Below, in pieces: positions 1 to 8,652 of a DNA stretch of 46,225 bases. A program made the translations under genes and the position numbers. The first letter of the stretch is position 1, and every line of letters begins with the position of its first letter. Source of the stretch: Leptospirillum sp. (GTDB lineage: Bacteria > Nitrospirota > Leptospirillia > Leptospirillales > Leptospirillaceae). The DNA is taken from NCBI GenBank assembly GCA_027315205.1, contig DAHUYM010000012.1, positions 1-46,225 of the forward strand, read 5' to 3'. The notes beneath the pieces were generated by a model. The model was not told the DNA's origin. It was given only the letters and a program-made list of their open reading frames with translations, and made no database searches.

Positions 1-513
1 TTCGAGCTTCTTCAGATGGTCGAAGACGATCCCGAAGGTCTTTCCCGACCCGGTCGGTCCGTACAGGAGGACGGAAAACCCTTCCGAAAAGATCGTGTCC
101 AGGGAATAGATCGTCTCGGGGAGGATTTCGTCCATTTCCTCACGACCGCTTTTCCCGATCGCGTCGGGTCGGGCCGGAACGGACGCTCCGGAACCCGGAT
201 GCGCGACCATTTTCGGAGAGGATCCGATCGAAAGTCCTGGAAAACCCCCTTTTTTTCGATAATAGAGAAAAAGAGCGATCATCAGGGTCGCCGTCACCCC
301 CATGGACAGGAGGACCACCTGGACGACCCTTGGCCCCGAAAGAATGCCCAGGCCCCTGAGGACGATGCCGACAAGGATAAAGGCGGTCAGGAACCCGAAA
401 AGAACATGGAATATCGTCCTTTTTTTCGGTGAAAGATATGTGGAGGCGATAATGTAGCCGATCACCAGCACGATGTATCCGAAGACACCGATGACCGCCA
501 TTCCCTTGTCCAC
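1..513 (-). CDS. Membrane-anchored P-loop ATPase, partial (C-terminus beyond left edge)
   Basis: The minus strand is open from a GTG at 513 to the window edge (171 residues seen). An AGGAGG (521-526 on plus) lies 7 nt upstream of the GTG; an ATG four codons later is possible but badly spaced. The visible part has about three hydrophobic segments (roughly residues 5-25, 35-58 and 65-86), then a basic linker, then a Walker A motif, GPTGSGKT, near residue 155 just before the edge. Membrane helices followed by a P-loop recall type IV secretion coupling proteins (VirD4/TraG) and other membrane-tethered AAA-type ATPases. The Walker B and later motifs are outside the window, so the family cannot be fixed. 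Translation, membrane segments and P-loop are seen directly; any secretion role would be a guess. Confidence 0.75.
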   Translation of the reverse strand, partial: MDKGMAVIGVFGYIVLVIGYIIASTYLSPKKRTIFHVLFGFLTAFILVGIVLRGLGILSGPRVVQVVLLSMGVTATLMIALFLYYRKKGGFPGLSIGSSPKMVAHPGSGASVPARPDAIGKSGREEMDEILPETIYSLDTIFSEGFSVLLYGPTGSGKTFGIVFDHLKKLE

Positions 514-958
514 TCGCACTCCTCCTGATCGTTTTCCCTGCATTGGATGAAGCGGCCGAATTCTCCCGGCGTGTTCGAAGGTCCCTTTATGATATCCTTT
601 CCCGGCCATCTCTCAAGTCCCCGGGTATCTTCGGCATCCTGTCCTGTGCTAGAGTGACTCCGGGTCCGGTCCCCCGTCCCCGTTCGAACCTCCCCCCGTC
701 GCATCGCAGAAAAAGCGTTCTTTCATGCGTGTACGGACCCGTTCCAGATCTTCGCCCCCTGGTTTCCCTCTCTCCGAACTCCTGAAAATCCGCGTCAGAG
801 GGGAAGGATTCCGGTACGGGAACCGCCCGGATCATTCTAAACGAGTTCTTGGAAGCGGGAGAGAAGCGCATGGCCCCCACGAATCGGTTCAAAAAAGCCG
901 GACTTTTCCAAAAAAAAAGCCGTGCGGGCTTCGGGCTCTTCGCGGGCAAGCCGTCCTG
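514..958. other. Divergent intergenic region
   Basis: This 445-bp gap separates the leftward P-loop ATPase gene from the rightward DUF374 gene. The frame of the DUF374 gene stays open back to 725, but that stretch encodes arginine-rich, low-complexity sequence unlike any acyltransferase N-terminus. Promoters for both genes should lie here; I could not pick a convincing one. Confidence 0.4.
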
Positions 959-1708
959 ATGGGCCAATCCCCGGGACTGAATGTCGCTTCGTTCGTCGTA
1001 TCCCTTTTCGTTCGCCTTCTGAAAGCCTCGAATCTCTGCACCTATATAGGCTTTCATGAATACAGGAACCGCCTCAGGAAAGGAGAGCGGGTCCTGATCG
1101 CCTTCTGGCACAACCAGGGGCTGTTCATGCCGTTCGTCTATTTCGGCAAGAGCGGGGAGATCAAGCTCATCGTGTCCCAATCCCGCGACGGGGAGCTGAT
1201 CGCAGCCCTCCTCAAATGGTTCGGCATCCTGAGCGTTCGTGGCTCCTCTTCCCGCGGAGGGACGGCCGCTCTCAAGGAACTGATCCGATTGTCCGCATGC
1301 GGCGACTGTTCCGTCGTCTTCACCCCGGACGGTCCCAAGGGCCCCATCTACTGCGTCAAGGAAGGGGTCGCCTACCTGGCCTCCCGTTCGGGGAAACCCC
1401 TCTATCTCCTGTCTGTCGACTATTCTAAGGCCAAAGTGCTGGGAAGCTGGGACAAGTTCCGGATCCCCCTCCCCTTCGGGCGGGCCTACTTCGTCTGCTC
1501 CCCTCCGCTCGTCTTTCCCAACCGGTGCCGGGAAAGCGACGCTCTCGAAACAATCCGCGAGACCATCGAAAAAAGTCTCCTCCGGACCAACGAGATCGCG
1601 ACGGCACTGGCCTCCGGAGAAATCACGGTCCGGGAATCCGAAACGCTTGTTTCCCCGGACGTCTTCCCCTTTTCTCCGACGCCGATAGCGGTGGAACGGG
1701 CGTCTTGA
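959..1708 (+). CDS. DUF374 family lysophospholipid acyltransferase-like protein
   Basis: A 249-residue protein of the DUF374 family, related to the PlsC/LpxL acyltransferases that move acyl groups onto membrane lipids at the inner membrane. The family's signatures are visible: a WHN motif with the expected catalytic His at residue 51, a conserved QSRDGEL stretch near 74-80, a GSSSRGG block near 95-101, and the diagnostic PDGPKGP at 123-129. An N-terminal hydrophobic segment (about residues 8-24) fits membrane association. The ATG at 959 gives the usual family length, although no good ribosome binding site precedes it and the frame is open to 725. The substrate is unknown; by analogy with the KDO-linked relatives it may act on lipid A or another glycolipid. 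It stands alone, with a pseudogene downstream. Confidence 0.8.
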   Translation: MGQSPGLNVASFVVSLFVRLLKASNLCTYIGFHEYRNRLRKGERVLIAFWHNQGLFMPFVYFGKSGEIKLIVSQSRDGELIAALLKWFGILSVRGSSSRGGTAALKELIRLSACGDCSVVFTPDGPKGPIYCVKEGVAYLASRSGKPLYLLSVDYSKAKVLGSWDKFRIPLPFGRAYFVCSPPLVFPNRCRESDALETIRETIEKSLLRTNEIATALASGEITVRESETLVSPDVFPFSPTPIAVERAS

Positions 1709-1725
1709 AATCCTTCACCTGGAGG

Positions 1726-2379
1726 TCATTCCGAATTGCCAGAACCATTAAAGATCACCGACTGTACTGGCGGTTTCCGTTCGGGCGATATTTTCATTTT
1801 TTCCCCGACACTCTGGGGTTTGCGACTTTCCCGGAACATTTCAATAGCGATTCTCCGTGTCGTGGAAGCCCCTTCCAGTTGACTCGAAGAGATCGCCTCC
1901 TCTATAAGAGACCGCACTAAATACGTGTCACGATCCTGTTGTCCTGTGTGCGGGAAAGCCATCGCGACGGTTCCGGATGCATCCTTGTCGATGTTGGTGC
2001 AAAGCCTCCAGAACGGGTTTTGGCATTCCGAAAACGAACGGGGTGCCCTGTTTATCCAGCAGCAGTGGAAGAGATCGATACTGGGAAAATCGCCTCAGCT
2101 TTATCGTGAGCCACCAGATTTCGAGTGTCATTCCGGGCGGCCGGGCGGCGGAACGCGATGCCGGAGATCGTCCCAGTGCAGGTACTTGCCTTCCACGAGG
2201 GGGGACAAAGTTTCTGGTCGATTCAAAAAAAATCTGAAATCGAACGTCTTGAGCATTGTCTCTATCTTCGGGGCCGGTAAGGGCAACGTCATCGATCTTC
2301 CTTCGTCGTTCAGGAAGTTGGCGTCGCGGAAATCCTTATTTATCAACAAGAATCTCTGCTTGGACATGCGATCATGCAC
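1726..2379 (-). pseudogene. Fic family protein remnant (frameshifted and truncated)
   Basis: Three successive minus-strand frames together spell the N-terminal half of a Fic (AMPylase-like) protein. The first (2379 to about 2131) contains ETLSPLVEGKYLHWDDLRHR. The second (about 2131 to 1950) resumes with WWLTIKL and LPLLLDKQGTPFVFGMP. The third (1962 to about 1790) carries SLIEEAISSSQLEGAS and the EMFRESRKP block; SSQLEG is the inhibitory-helix type motif that precedes Fic domains. Homology then stops, and the catalytic HPFxxGNG core is absent before the end of the DUF374 gene. The original start was probably the ATG at 2292. At least two frameshifts plus a C-terminal deletion make this a dead gene. 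The family assignment rests on my memory of the family's conserved blocks. Confidence 0.72.
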
Positions 2380-2594
2380 GGTTCAATTACTAATTCTGAC
2401 TCAAATAGTAGAAAATCAGTAGCGGTCTCTTTCGTTCCGGGAAATGAAAAGCGGAAGGAGTTTCTGTAATACTTTTTTTTGGGGGGTCTGAATCCTGTAC
2501 AGAACGCGTTATGTACCAACCCGGCTTCTTGCCGGACACACGAAAACTCACCCCCCCGAACCCGGGGCTTATCCGGCAGCCCGGAAAGAAACCG

Positions 2595-3692
2595 TCAAGG
2601 CACGGTCTTCTCCGACAGGCGGGCCTTAAGGCGTTCCAGCCCGTCTGTCACGACCCGGTCGCCGTCATGGAAATCCCCCCGGACCATACTCTTCTCCCCA
2701 TCGATTCCGGCAACCTTTATATCGACGATCCGGTACCCGGACACGCCTCCCGCCACAATGACCCTTGGGGTCCCTTGCCCGTTCTCGAAGATCGCCCGTG
2801 TGGGAACGAGGAAAAACGGCCCGGACCGGCCGGCCGCTTCCGGGACCAGGACCGAGACCCAGAGGTCCGGCTCGAACGTGAGGTCCGGATTGGGAAGGTT
2901 GATCCGGATCGGGATCGTCCGCGTCCTGCGATCCACCATCGGGTAAACCTGGTCGACGACCGCCGGAACCCGGCGGACCGGACGATGGATCGTCTGGATG
3001 AAAACCCGGCTTCCCTTGAGAACATGACTTTCCTCGCCGGGATAGATGAATGCCTTGACCCAGAGGTGATGGAGATCGGACACCTCGAACAGGACATCCC
3101 CAGGGTGCACCTGGCTCCCCTCGATCTCTCCCGTCTTCACGATCGTCCCGTCGATCGGAGAGCGCACTTCGTAACGGGCGGAAGGTTTGCGGGTCGCGAC
3201 GAGCCGTGAGATCTCTTCTCGGCTCGCCCCGAGGTATCGAAGCTTTTCCTCCGCCATCGACAGGAGGGTTCCGGAAGAGCTGTCCTGGGGGCCCCGGTCC
3301 TTCAGGACGCTTATGACCTCCGTTTCCGCGGTCAGGAATTCGGGACTCTTGAGAACCGCAACCACCTGTCCTTTCCGGACCGAATCCCCCGGAAACCGGC
3401 GAAGCTCGACTGTCGAGATCGCCGAAACGCGGGCCATGACCCTCTTGTAGCGGGAAGGATCGAACGTGATCCGGCCGGGAATCGTCCTGAATGAGGGGAT
3501 CGACCCCTTTTCGACGGGAACAGTGCGGACGCTTCGATCCTGGGGAGGTTCGACAGGGGGGTTTGCAGGAGTTTTCTCCCGGCTGCACGAGCCCAGGACC
3601 GCGCACAGGAAAAAAAGAGCCGGAAGCCACGTTCTTTTTGGTCCGGCAGGAAACGGCAGGGACATTGCGGACACGGGGACCCTTTCAATCAT
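2595..3692 (-). CDS. RND efflux periplasmic adaptor lipoprotein (CusB/CzcB-like)
   Basis: A 365-residue membrane-fusion protein that should link the RND pump encoded just upstream to an outer-membrane channel. The N-terminus has a signal peptide ending in the lipobox LGSC (near residue 30), so the mature protein is likely lipid-anchored. A barrel-sandwich (lipoyl-like) hybrid domain is visible as two halves: FPGDSVRKGQVVAVL, and later SPIDGTIVKTGEIEGSQVHPGDVLFEV. A short helical hairpin lies between them, and beta-barrel and membrane-proximal segments follow. The ATG at 3692-3690 overlaps the pump's TGA (ATGA), indicating translational coupling. The frame is open far upstream, antisense to nothing useful, and that extension was rejected. 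No TolC-like gene follows, so the outer-membrane partner must be encoded elsewhere. The substrate (metal or drug) cannot be told from sequence. Confidence 0.88.
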   Translation of the reverse strand: MIERVPVSAMSLPFPAGPKRTWLPALFFLCAVLGSCSREKTPANPPVEPPQDRSVRTVPVEKGSIPSFRTIPGRITFDPSRYKRVMARVSAISTVELRRFPGDSVRKGQVVAVLKSPEFLTAETEVISVLKDRGPQDSSSGTLLSMAEEKLRYLGASREEISRLVATRKPSARYEVRSPIDGTIVKTGEIEGSQVHPGDVLFEVSDLHHLWVKAFIYPGEESHVLKGSRVFIQTIHRPVRRVPAVVDQVYPMVDRRTRTIPIRINLPNPDLTFEPDLWVSVLVPEAAGRSGPFFLVPTRAIFENGQGTPRVIVAGGVSGYRIVDIKVAGIDGEKSMVRGDFHDGDRVVTDGLERLKARLSEKTVP

Positions 3693-6600
3693 GGGAGAGC
3701 CTCCGGATGCCCGGACACTCCCGAAGGGTAAAGGGAAGCAAGTAACAGGGGAATAAGAACGACCGATGCGAAAAACGAGCCCAAAAGCCCGCCCATGACC
3801 GCCACGGCTAGCGACTTTTCCATGTCGAGACCCGCTCCCGGACCAATTCCCAGCGGCAGCAGGGCGACAAAATTCGCCAGGTGGGTCATGACGAGGGGAA
3901 GGAGACGATCCCGTACCGCACCCCGGAGACGGTCGGAGACCGAACCGGCAAGCCCCGAGAACCGGTCCCCGACAAGGAGACCGTTCTCCGCGGCGATACC
4001 GACCACCAGAATGAGTCCCACAAAAGACGCGATATTCAGGGAACGGTGAAACAGAGTCAGGGTGGCAAGTCCGGCCAGGACCGCAAAGAGTGCGGAGACG
4101 AAGACCGCCGCCGGGACCTTCCATGCCCCAAAATAGGCATACAAGACGGCAAAGATCAAGACCAATGACCCGTACAGGGCTTTACTGAGATCGAAAAAGC
4201 TTTTCTGCTGCTGGGTATAGTACCCCCCGTACGTCACCCAAAGGGATTTCGGAAGGGGAATCGTGGCCAGATCCGCCTTCAGAAGTCCGATTTCCCGTCC
4301 CAGGTTTCGGCCGGTCTGCCGCGCCTTGACCGCGAGGAGAGGCGCTGCGTTCAGGTCCTCGAGTTCGTACTGGTCCGGAAGGTCGGCCCATGCGGCGATC
4401 TGGGCAAGGGGGACGAGACCATTCGCGGTCTCGATGGGCAGGCGTTCGAGAGCGAGCTTGTCCTGCCCGTACTGGGAAGGATACAGGACCCGGACATTGA
4501 CGGGAATGTCGTTTTCGAGGATGGTCGTGGCACTCGTCCCCAGGAGAGCCGTCCGGGTCTCCCGGATGACCCCGTCGGGCGTCAGCCCGTAGAGTGAAGC
4601 CACTTGCCTGTGAACATTTATGTCCTGGGCCGGAGCCAGGGGACGCACGGCGAGGGCGACGTCGACAAGTCCCAGAAGACCCTTCATGCGCGCTTCGACG
4701 ATTCGGCCCCACCGGAGGAGTTCGCTCCGGTCCGAACCGTGGAGCTGTACGATGATGGGGGCCTCGACCCCGATGAGATCCCCCAGGCTGTCTTCGAGAA
4801 TCTGGGCAAAATCGACGGTGAGTTCCGGCTCGTTTTCCCGAACCCACCCTCTCAACCGTTGCATGGTGACAAAAACCGACTCCCTCCGGGCATCCGAAAG
4901 ACGGACGACGATATCGCCCTTGTTGGGTTCCGTGATGAAGAATCCCATTTCCATTCCGAGCCTCCTGGAGGTCGCGACGACGCCGGAAAGCGTCAGGATA
5001 TGTTTCTCGACGCGGGTGATCATCCGGTCCGTGTCCCCGAGCGACGTTCCCGGTGGAGAATGGAAGTCCATGACGAAGGCCCCCTCGTCCATCCGGGGCA
5101 TGAAGTTCGTCGAGACGGAATGGTGGAGGTAGAGCACGAACACCGATCCCAGTACGACGGTCCCTGCCAGGCCGATCCGCCGATGCCGGACGAGAGCGTC
5201 GAATCCTCTTTTTCTCCAGTCGCTCTCTTTTGTCTCCCCTTCCACGTCCGCACCGTCCAGGTAATAGGGCGTCACGAAGGTATTGACCAGGAGCGATACG
5301 GCGAGAAGGATGACGAACGTCGTCGCCAGCGGATGAAAGAACGCCCCGACGACGTTCCCGATCCCGAAAAGGGGAAAAATCGCGACGATCGTGATCAGTC
5401 CCGAAAAAAGAAAGGGCTTCAGGAGACGGACGATACGGGCCTTTTCCCGCCCCCCTTCGACGATGACGATAAAATCGTCGATCACCAGACCCACCCCGGC
5501 GGCGATTCCGCCCAGGGTCATGAGGTTCAGCGACTGTCCGAAGGAGGCGAGCACTCCCAGGGTGATACAGAGAATGGCGGGGATCAGGACGGACATCAGG
5601 AGGACCGGTCGGATTTTCCGGAGAAGGAGGGCAACGATGGCCAGGGCGGAGAGGAGCCCGATCAGGAGCGCGATGACGACATGGGTGGTCGCGGCCTTTA
5701 TGAGTTCTCCCTGATCGTAGAACACCCCGACCTTCGTGTCCGGCGGGAGAAGGCGGAGAAACCCATTCCATTGTCCGAACAATGCGCTCCGGATGGAGAT
5801 CGTGTTTTCGCCGTGGGAACGGAACACATTGACCAGGACGGCAGGCCTGCCGTCGGCCGCGACCCGGACCTGCCTGTCGAGCGGCCGGATTCCGGACCGG
5901 ATGGCAGCGATTTCCCGAAGGGGAATGGACACCCCCGACGGCGATGCGATGAAAATCCGCTCAAGATCGCGCTTCGACGCCAGCTTGTTGTTGACCTCGA
6001 GGATCTTCATCCGGTGGAACTGGGTGACACGACCGACGACACCGATCCGGTTCTGACGGCGGAGCGCGGATATGACATCGACGAGTTTCTGGTTGGTTCC
6101 GGCCAATTTGTACGGATCGACTTCGACATGGTATTCGCGGGTCTTGGCCCCGACCACCTCGACCTTCCAGACGCCGGGAAGATTGGACAGGAAGGGCACG
6201 ACACGGTAACGGGCCACTTCGGTCAGATCGGCAAGGGAGGTCGTGGGGCTTGAAAGGGAGAGACCCAGGATCGGGGTATCGGAAGGATACATCCTGAGGG
6301 ACCGGAGCGTGGTTCCGGGCGGCAGTATGTTCCGAAGACGGCCCAGGGCCTGGTTGACCCGGGAGACGGCCAGCGACATCCGGGATTTCCATGAGAACCG
6401 GACAAAAAACTCCGCCGATCCCCTCGAGGTGTTCGAGCGGACGTCGACGACGCCCCTCACGCCGCGGAGCGCGATCCCCACGGGACGCGTGATCCGGCTT
6501 TCCATTTCCCCGAACGGCACATCGGGGGTTTCGACGATCACCGACACCCTCGGGAAATCGATGGACGGATACAGTGCGATCGGGATGTCGAGAGCCCGGA

Positions 6601-6697
6601 GTCCTCCCAGGAACGCCAGGACAAGGACGATCAGAAAACTGGCCGAGCGATGTTTCCTGAAAAAGGAAAACAGATCGTTCGAAGGTGCGGTGTCGAT
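3689..6697 (-). CDS. RND family efflux transporter (AcrB/CusA superfamily)
   Basis: An inner-membrane proton-driven efflux pump of about 1000 residues. Seen: a first transmembrane helix with the typical IPIALYPSIDFPRV junction, a porter domain, a helix cluster with the paired-aspartate motif GVGLVIDDFIVIVE in TM4, a second porter domain, and a final helix cluster with GLILVVGIAAENG. The start is a problem. The obligatory TM1 is encoded upstream of the first GTG (6547), yet between the in-frame stop near 6758 and that GTG I find no ATG, GTG or TTG. A GGAGGA sits seven bases before an ATC codon at 6697-6695, which I use as the provisional start (1002 residues). The true start could be CTG/ATC, or the sequence may hold an error. 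It is translationally coupled to the adaptor gene and lies after the tonB terminator, so it is probably a separate transcript. Confidence 0.87.
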   Translation of the reverse strand: MDTAPSNDLFSFFRKHRSASFLIVLVLAFLGGLRALDIPIALYPSIDFPRVSVIVETPDVPFGEMESRITRPVGIALRGVRGVVDVRSNTSRGSAEFFVRFSWKSRMSLAVSRVNQALGRLRNILPPGTTLRSLRMYPSDTPILGLSLSSPTTSLADLTEVARYRVVPFLSNLPGVWKVEVVGAKTREYHVEVDPYKLAGTNQKLVDVISALRRQNRIGVVGRVTQFHRMKILEVNNKLASKRDLERIFIASPSGVSIPLREIAAIRSGIRPLDRQVRVAADGRPAVLVNVFRSHGENTISIRSALFGQWNGFLRLLPPDTKVGVFYDQGELIKAATTHVVIALLIGLLSALAIVALLLRKIRPVLLMSVLIPAILCITLGVLASFGQSLNLMTLGGIAAGVGLVIDDFIVIVEGGREKARIVRLLKPFLFSGLITIVAIFPLFGIGNVVGAFFHPLATTFVILLAVSLLVNTFVTPYYLDGADVEGETKESDWRKRGFDALVRHRRIGLAGTVVLGSVFVLYLHHSVSTNFMPRMDEGAFVMDFHSPPGTSLGDTDRMITRVEKHILTLSGVVATSRRLGMEMGFFITEPNKGDIVVRLSDARRESVFVTMQRLRGWVRENEPELTVDFAQILEDSLGDLIGVEAPIIVQLHGSDRSELLRWGRIVEARMKGLLGLVDVALAVRPLAPAQDINVHRQVASLYGLTPDGVIRETRTALLGTSATTILENDIPVNVRVLYPSQYGQDKLALERLPIETANGLVPLAQIAAWADLPDQYELEDLNAAPLLAVKARQTGRNLGREIGLLKADLATIPLPKSLWVTYGGYYTQQQKSFFDLSKALYGSLVLIFAVLYAYFGAWKVPAAVFVSALFAVLAGLATLTLFHRSLNIASFVGLILVVGIAAENGLLVGDRFSGLAGSVSDRLRGAVRDRLLPLVMTHLANFVALLPLGIGPGAGLDMEKSLAVAVMGGLLGSFFASVVLIPLLLASLYPSGVSGHPEALP

Positions 6698-6832
6698 CGT
6701 TCGTTCCTCCGGGAAGAGCTTCGACCCGATGGCATCGTCCGGACGGAGGGGAGTCCCTCAACGCGGGAAAACGCCATCTCGCCCGAGAAGGTTTCGCATC
6801 TGTTCGGATTGGGGTTGGATTCGGAAGGACCG

Positions 6833-6860
6833 AAAGGAAAAACCGGACAGGAACGTCCGG
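6833..6860 (-). terminator. Intrinsic terminator after tonB
   Basis: Read on the minus strand, CCGGAC, a six-base loop and GTCCGG (stem 6843-6860) are followed by TTTTTCC-TTT (6842-6833). It lies 14 bases after the tonB stop codon, so it should end the regulator-exbB-exbD-tonB transcript before the RND genes. Confidence 0.7.
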
Positions 6861-6873
6861 ACCCGCCTGCCTG

Positions 6874-7497
6874 TCAAGTATGTCTGATACGGAACCGGAA
6901 GTTCAACTGGAACTCCCCTTCGACCGCCTGCCCGTGGTAATGGGCCGGTTCGAACCGGAGCGTTTTTAAGAGTCCCGTCGCAATCCGGTCGATGTCGTCG
7001 TAAACCGAACTTACGACCACTTTCGACCGGGAAATGAATCCCCGTTTATCGACCCAGACCTCGATGACGACATCCCCTTCTTCTTCCTGGGACTTCATTC
7101 GCATCGTATACAGGGAATCGGTATCGACCCGGGTAAGGAGAACCGGGGGGGTGTAGCCTTTGGGATCCCCGGACGCCGGAGCCGCCTCCCCCCATTCCAT
7201 GCGGGTGACCGAACCGGCCGATGCTACCAGAAGGTTCTTCGATTCGTCGGTGGCTTTGGGAAGGACGGCCACGGGCTTGGCCCGACGCGTCGGGTGGGAA
7301 AGCTTCCGACGGACGACTTTGGGCTTTTCGAGGGGTTTCGGCGCATTGTTCCTGGGCTGTTTTGGCACGAGTGTCACGCGGATGGGTTCGTTATTTTTCG
7401 TCTGTGCGGGGCTCGTATCGATCCGGACCAGACCGAGAACGACCATCTCGATCAATGCGATCACAAGAACGAATGCGGAAAAACGCGACGGTCTCAT
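6874..7497 (-). CDS. tonB: TonB family energy-transducing protein
   Basis: A 207-residue TonB-like protein that spans the periplasm to pass proton-motive energy from ExbBD to outer-membrane receptors. It has one N-terminal membrane anchor (about residues 8-25), a proline- and lysine/arginine-rich linker (about 45-80, with KPLEKPK-type repeats) and a C-terminal TonB domain ending in LRFEPAHYHGQAVEGEF. The VIEVWVDKRGFI strand is typical of the family. The ATG follows the exbD stop by three bases. It is the last gene of the operon before a terminator. Its obvious client in this window is the TonB-dependent receptor at 12274-15183. Confidence 0.87.
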   Translation of the reverse strand: MRPSRFSAFVLVIALIEMVVLGLVRIDTSPAQTKNNEPIRVTLVPKQPRNNAPKPLEKPKVVRRKLSHPTRRAKPVAVLPKATDESKNLLVASAGSVTRMEWGEAAPASGDPKGYTPPVLLTRVDTDSLYTMRMKSQEEEGDVVIEVWVDKRGFISRSKVVVSSVYDDIDRIATGLLKTLRFEPAHYHGQAVEGEFQLNFRFRIRHT

Positions 7498-7500
7498 ACG

Positions 7501-7923
7501 TCAGGGATCGCCTTCTTTGTCGGTGCGGATAGCCAGATTCGAGAACCCTTCCATGTTGACCAGATCGAGGACGTCCACGAGCCTTTGGAGGCGGGTTTTC
7601 CGGTCCCCGCTCACAATGACTTCGTATTTGACGTCCGGGCCTTTGGGAAGGCTTTCGAGGTTTTTCCTGAGGTCGGCCCGGGAAACCGGGGCTCCCTTGA
7701 AAAAGAGGGTCCCGTCCTTCTCGATTGCGATGTCAACCATCCGGGTCTTGATAGTCATCGGTCGCGCCGATGCTTTCGGAAGATTCAGGGACATGGCGTT
7801 GAGCTTGATGAGGGAGAGCGAGATGAAGATAAAGACGACCAGCAGGAAAAACATGATGTCGATCATCGGTATGATTTCGATCCTGGCCCGCTCTTCGTGT
7901 TCCTGGGAGAGAAAAAGTTTCAT
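7501..7923 (-). CDS. exbD: Biopolymer transport protein ExbD/TolR family
   Basis: A 140-residue ExbD-type protein: a short cytoplasmic N-terminus, one transmembrane helix (about 20-40) containing the essential aspartate in the sequence MIDIMFFLLVVF, and a periplasmic globular domain ending in a conserved SLPKGPD-type region. ExbD forms the stator/rotor complex with ExbB that converts proton flow into force on TonB. I start at the ATG at 7923, which has AGGGGA eight bases upstream; a TTG at 7944 is in frame but lacks a ribosome site. It sits between exbB (27-base gap) and tonB (3-base gap). Confidence 0.87.
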   Translation of the reverse strand: MKLFLSQEHEERARIEIIPMIDIMFFLLVVFIFISLSLIKLNAMSLNLPKASARPMTIKTRMVDIAIEKDGTLFFKGAPVSRADLRKNLESLPKGPDVKYEVIVSGDRKTRLQRLVDVLDLVNMEGFSNLAIRTDKEGDP

Positions 7924-7950
7924 GGAGGCGTTCCCCTGTCTCAATTTCCG

Positions 7951-8652
7951 TCAGGCCGTCGCAGCACCGACCAGACCCTGCTTTTTCCCGTTCCCGTTCC
8001 CCGGATGCTCCCGAGACGCATCCTGAACGGCATTTTCGTCCTGGCTCACAAGGATAAAACGCGCGATCGCTTCCAGGTCGTTGTGGATCCCCCGAATAAC
8101 CGAGTTGGACAGGTTATAGAAGAGAAGCGCGACGATGGCGATCACGAGACCGGTGGCGGTGGCGATCAGAGCCTGAGCGACCCCTCCGGTGATTTCCGCG
8201 GGCTTGCCGAGTCCGGAGATCGACATGACGTGAAAGGAAGAAATGATTCCCATGATCGTACCGAGGAGTCCCAAGAGAGGCGCCATCGTGATCATGGTGT
8301 CGAGCGCCCACATCCGGTCTTTCAGACGTTTTCCTTCGGAGAGGATTTCCGCTTCGAGGACATGGGGAAGATCCCTGGGTTCCCAACGGGCTTTCTGAAA
8401 ATAGGCGAGGATCGATCCGACCACCAGACGGTTGATCTTTCTGTCGTGGTTCATCACGTGACGAAGGGCGGTCTTGTCATGCCGATTTTCCCGGAGGCTG
8501 TTCCTCATCGACGTGAGGACCCACGCGGTTCCGCTCTTCTCCCGGGCAAGGACGAACACCCGTTCGATTCCGACAGCCAAAGCGATGACCGACATGGGTA
8601 TCAGGATATACATGATCGGACCGCCGTTCATCAGAAAATGGAAAAGAGTCAT
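7951..8652 (-). CDS. exbB: MotA/TolQ/ExbB proton channel family protein
   Basis: A 233-residue ExbB/TolQ protein with the family's three membrane helices: residues about 10-30, about 115-140 (a conserved MAPLLGLLGTIMGII segment, the channel-lining helix) and about 158-185 (GVAQALIATATGLVIAIVALL). The cytoplasmic loop between TM1 and TM2 is of normal length. The ATG at 8652-8650 overlaps the TGA of the upstream response-regulator gene (ATGA), so regulator and channel are translationally coupled. Together with ExbD and TonB this makes a complete energizing module. Confidence 0.9.
   Translation of the reverse strand: MTLFHFLMNGGPIMYILIPMSVIALAVGIERVFVLAREKSGTAWVLTSMRNSLRENRHDKTALRHVMNHDRKINRLVVGSILAYFQKARWEPRDLPHVLEAEILSEGKRLKDRMWALDTMITMAPLLGLLGTIMGIISSFHVMSISGLGKPAEITGGVAQALIATATGLVIAIVALLFYNLSNSVIRGIHNDLEAIARFILVSQDENAVQDASREHPGNGNGKKQGLVGAATA

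Noticed and set aside
725-958. An N-terminal extension of the DUF374 protein
   Set aside because: Open but arginine-rich and non-homologous; the family domain begins just after the ATG at 959.
2521-2535. Terminator hairpin CCGGC-TTCTT-GCCGG after the adaptor gene
   Set aside because: A short five-pair stem without a T-tract on the minus strand; too weak to call.
3693-4124. An N-terminal extension of the RND adaptor
   Set aside because: It lies inside the pump gene; the ATGA overlap and signal peptide fix the start at 3692.
4604-6253. A 549-codon plus-strand open frame
   Set aside because: It is exactly antisense to the RND pump, is rich in Asp, Arg, Gly and Pro, and has no ribosome site or family features; it is a GC-bias shadow.
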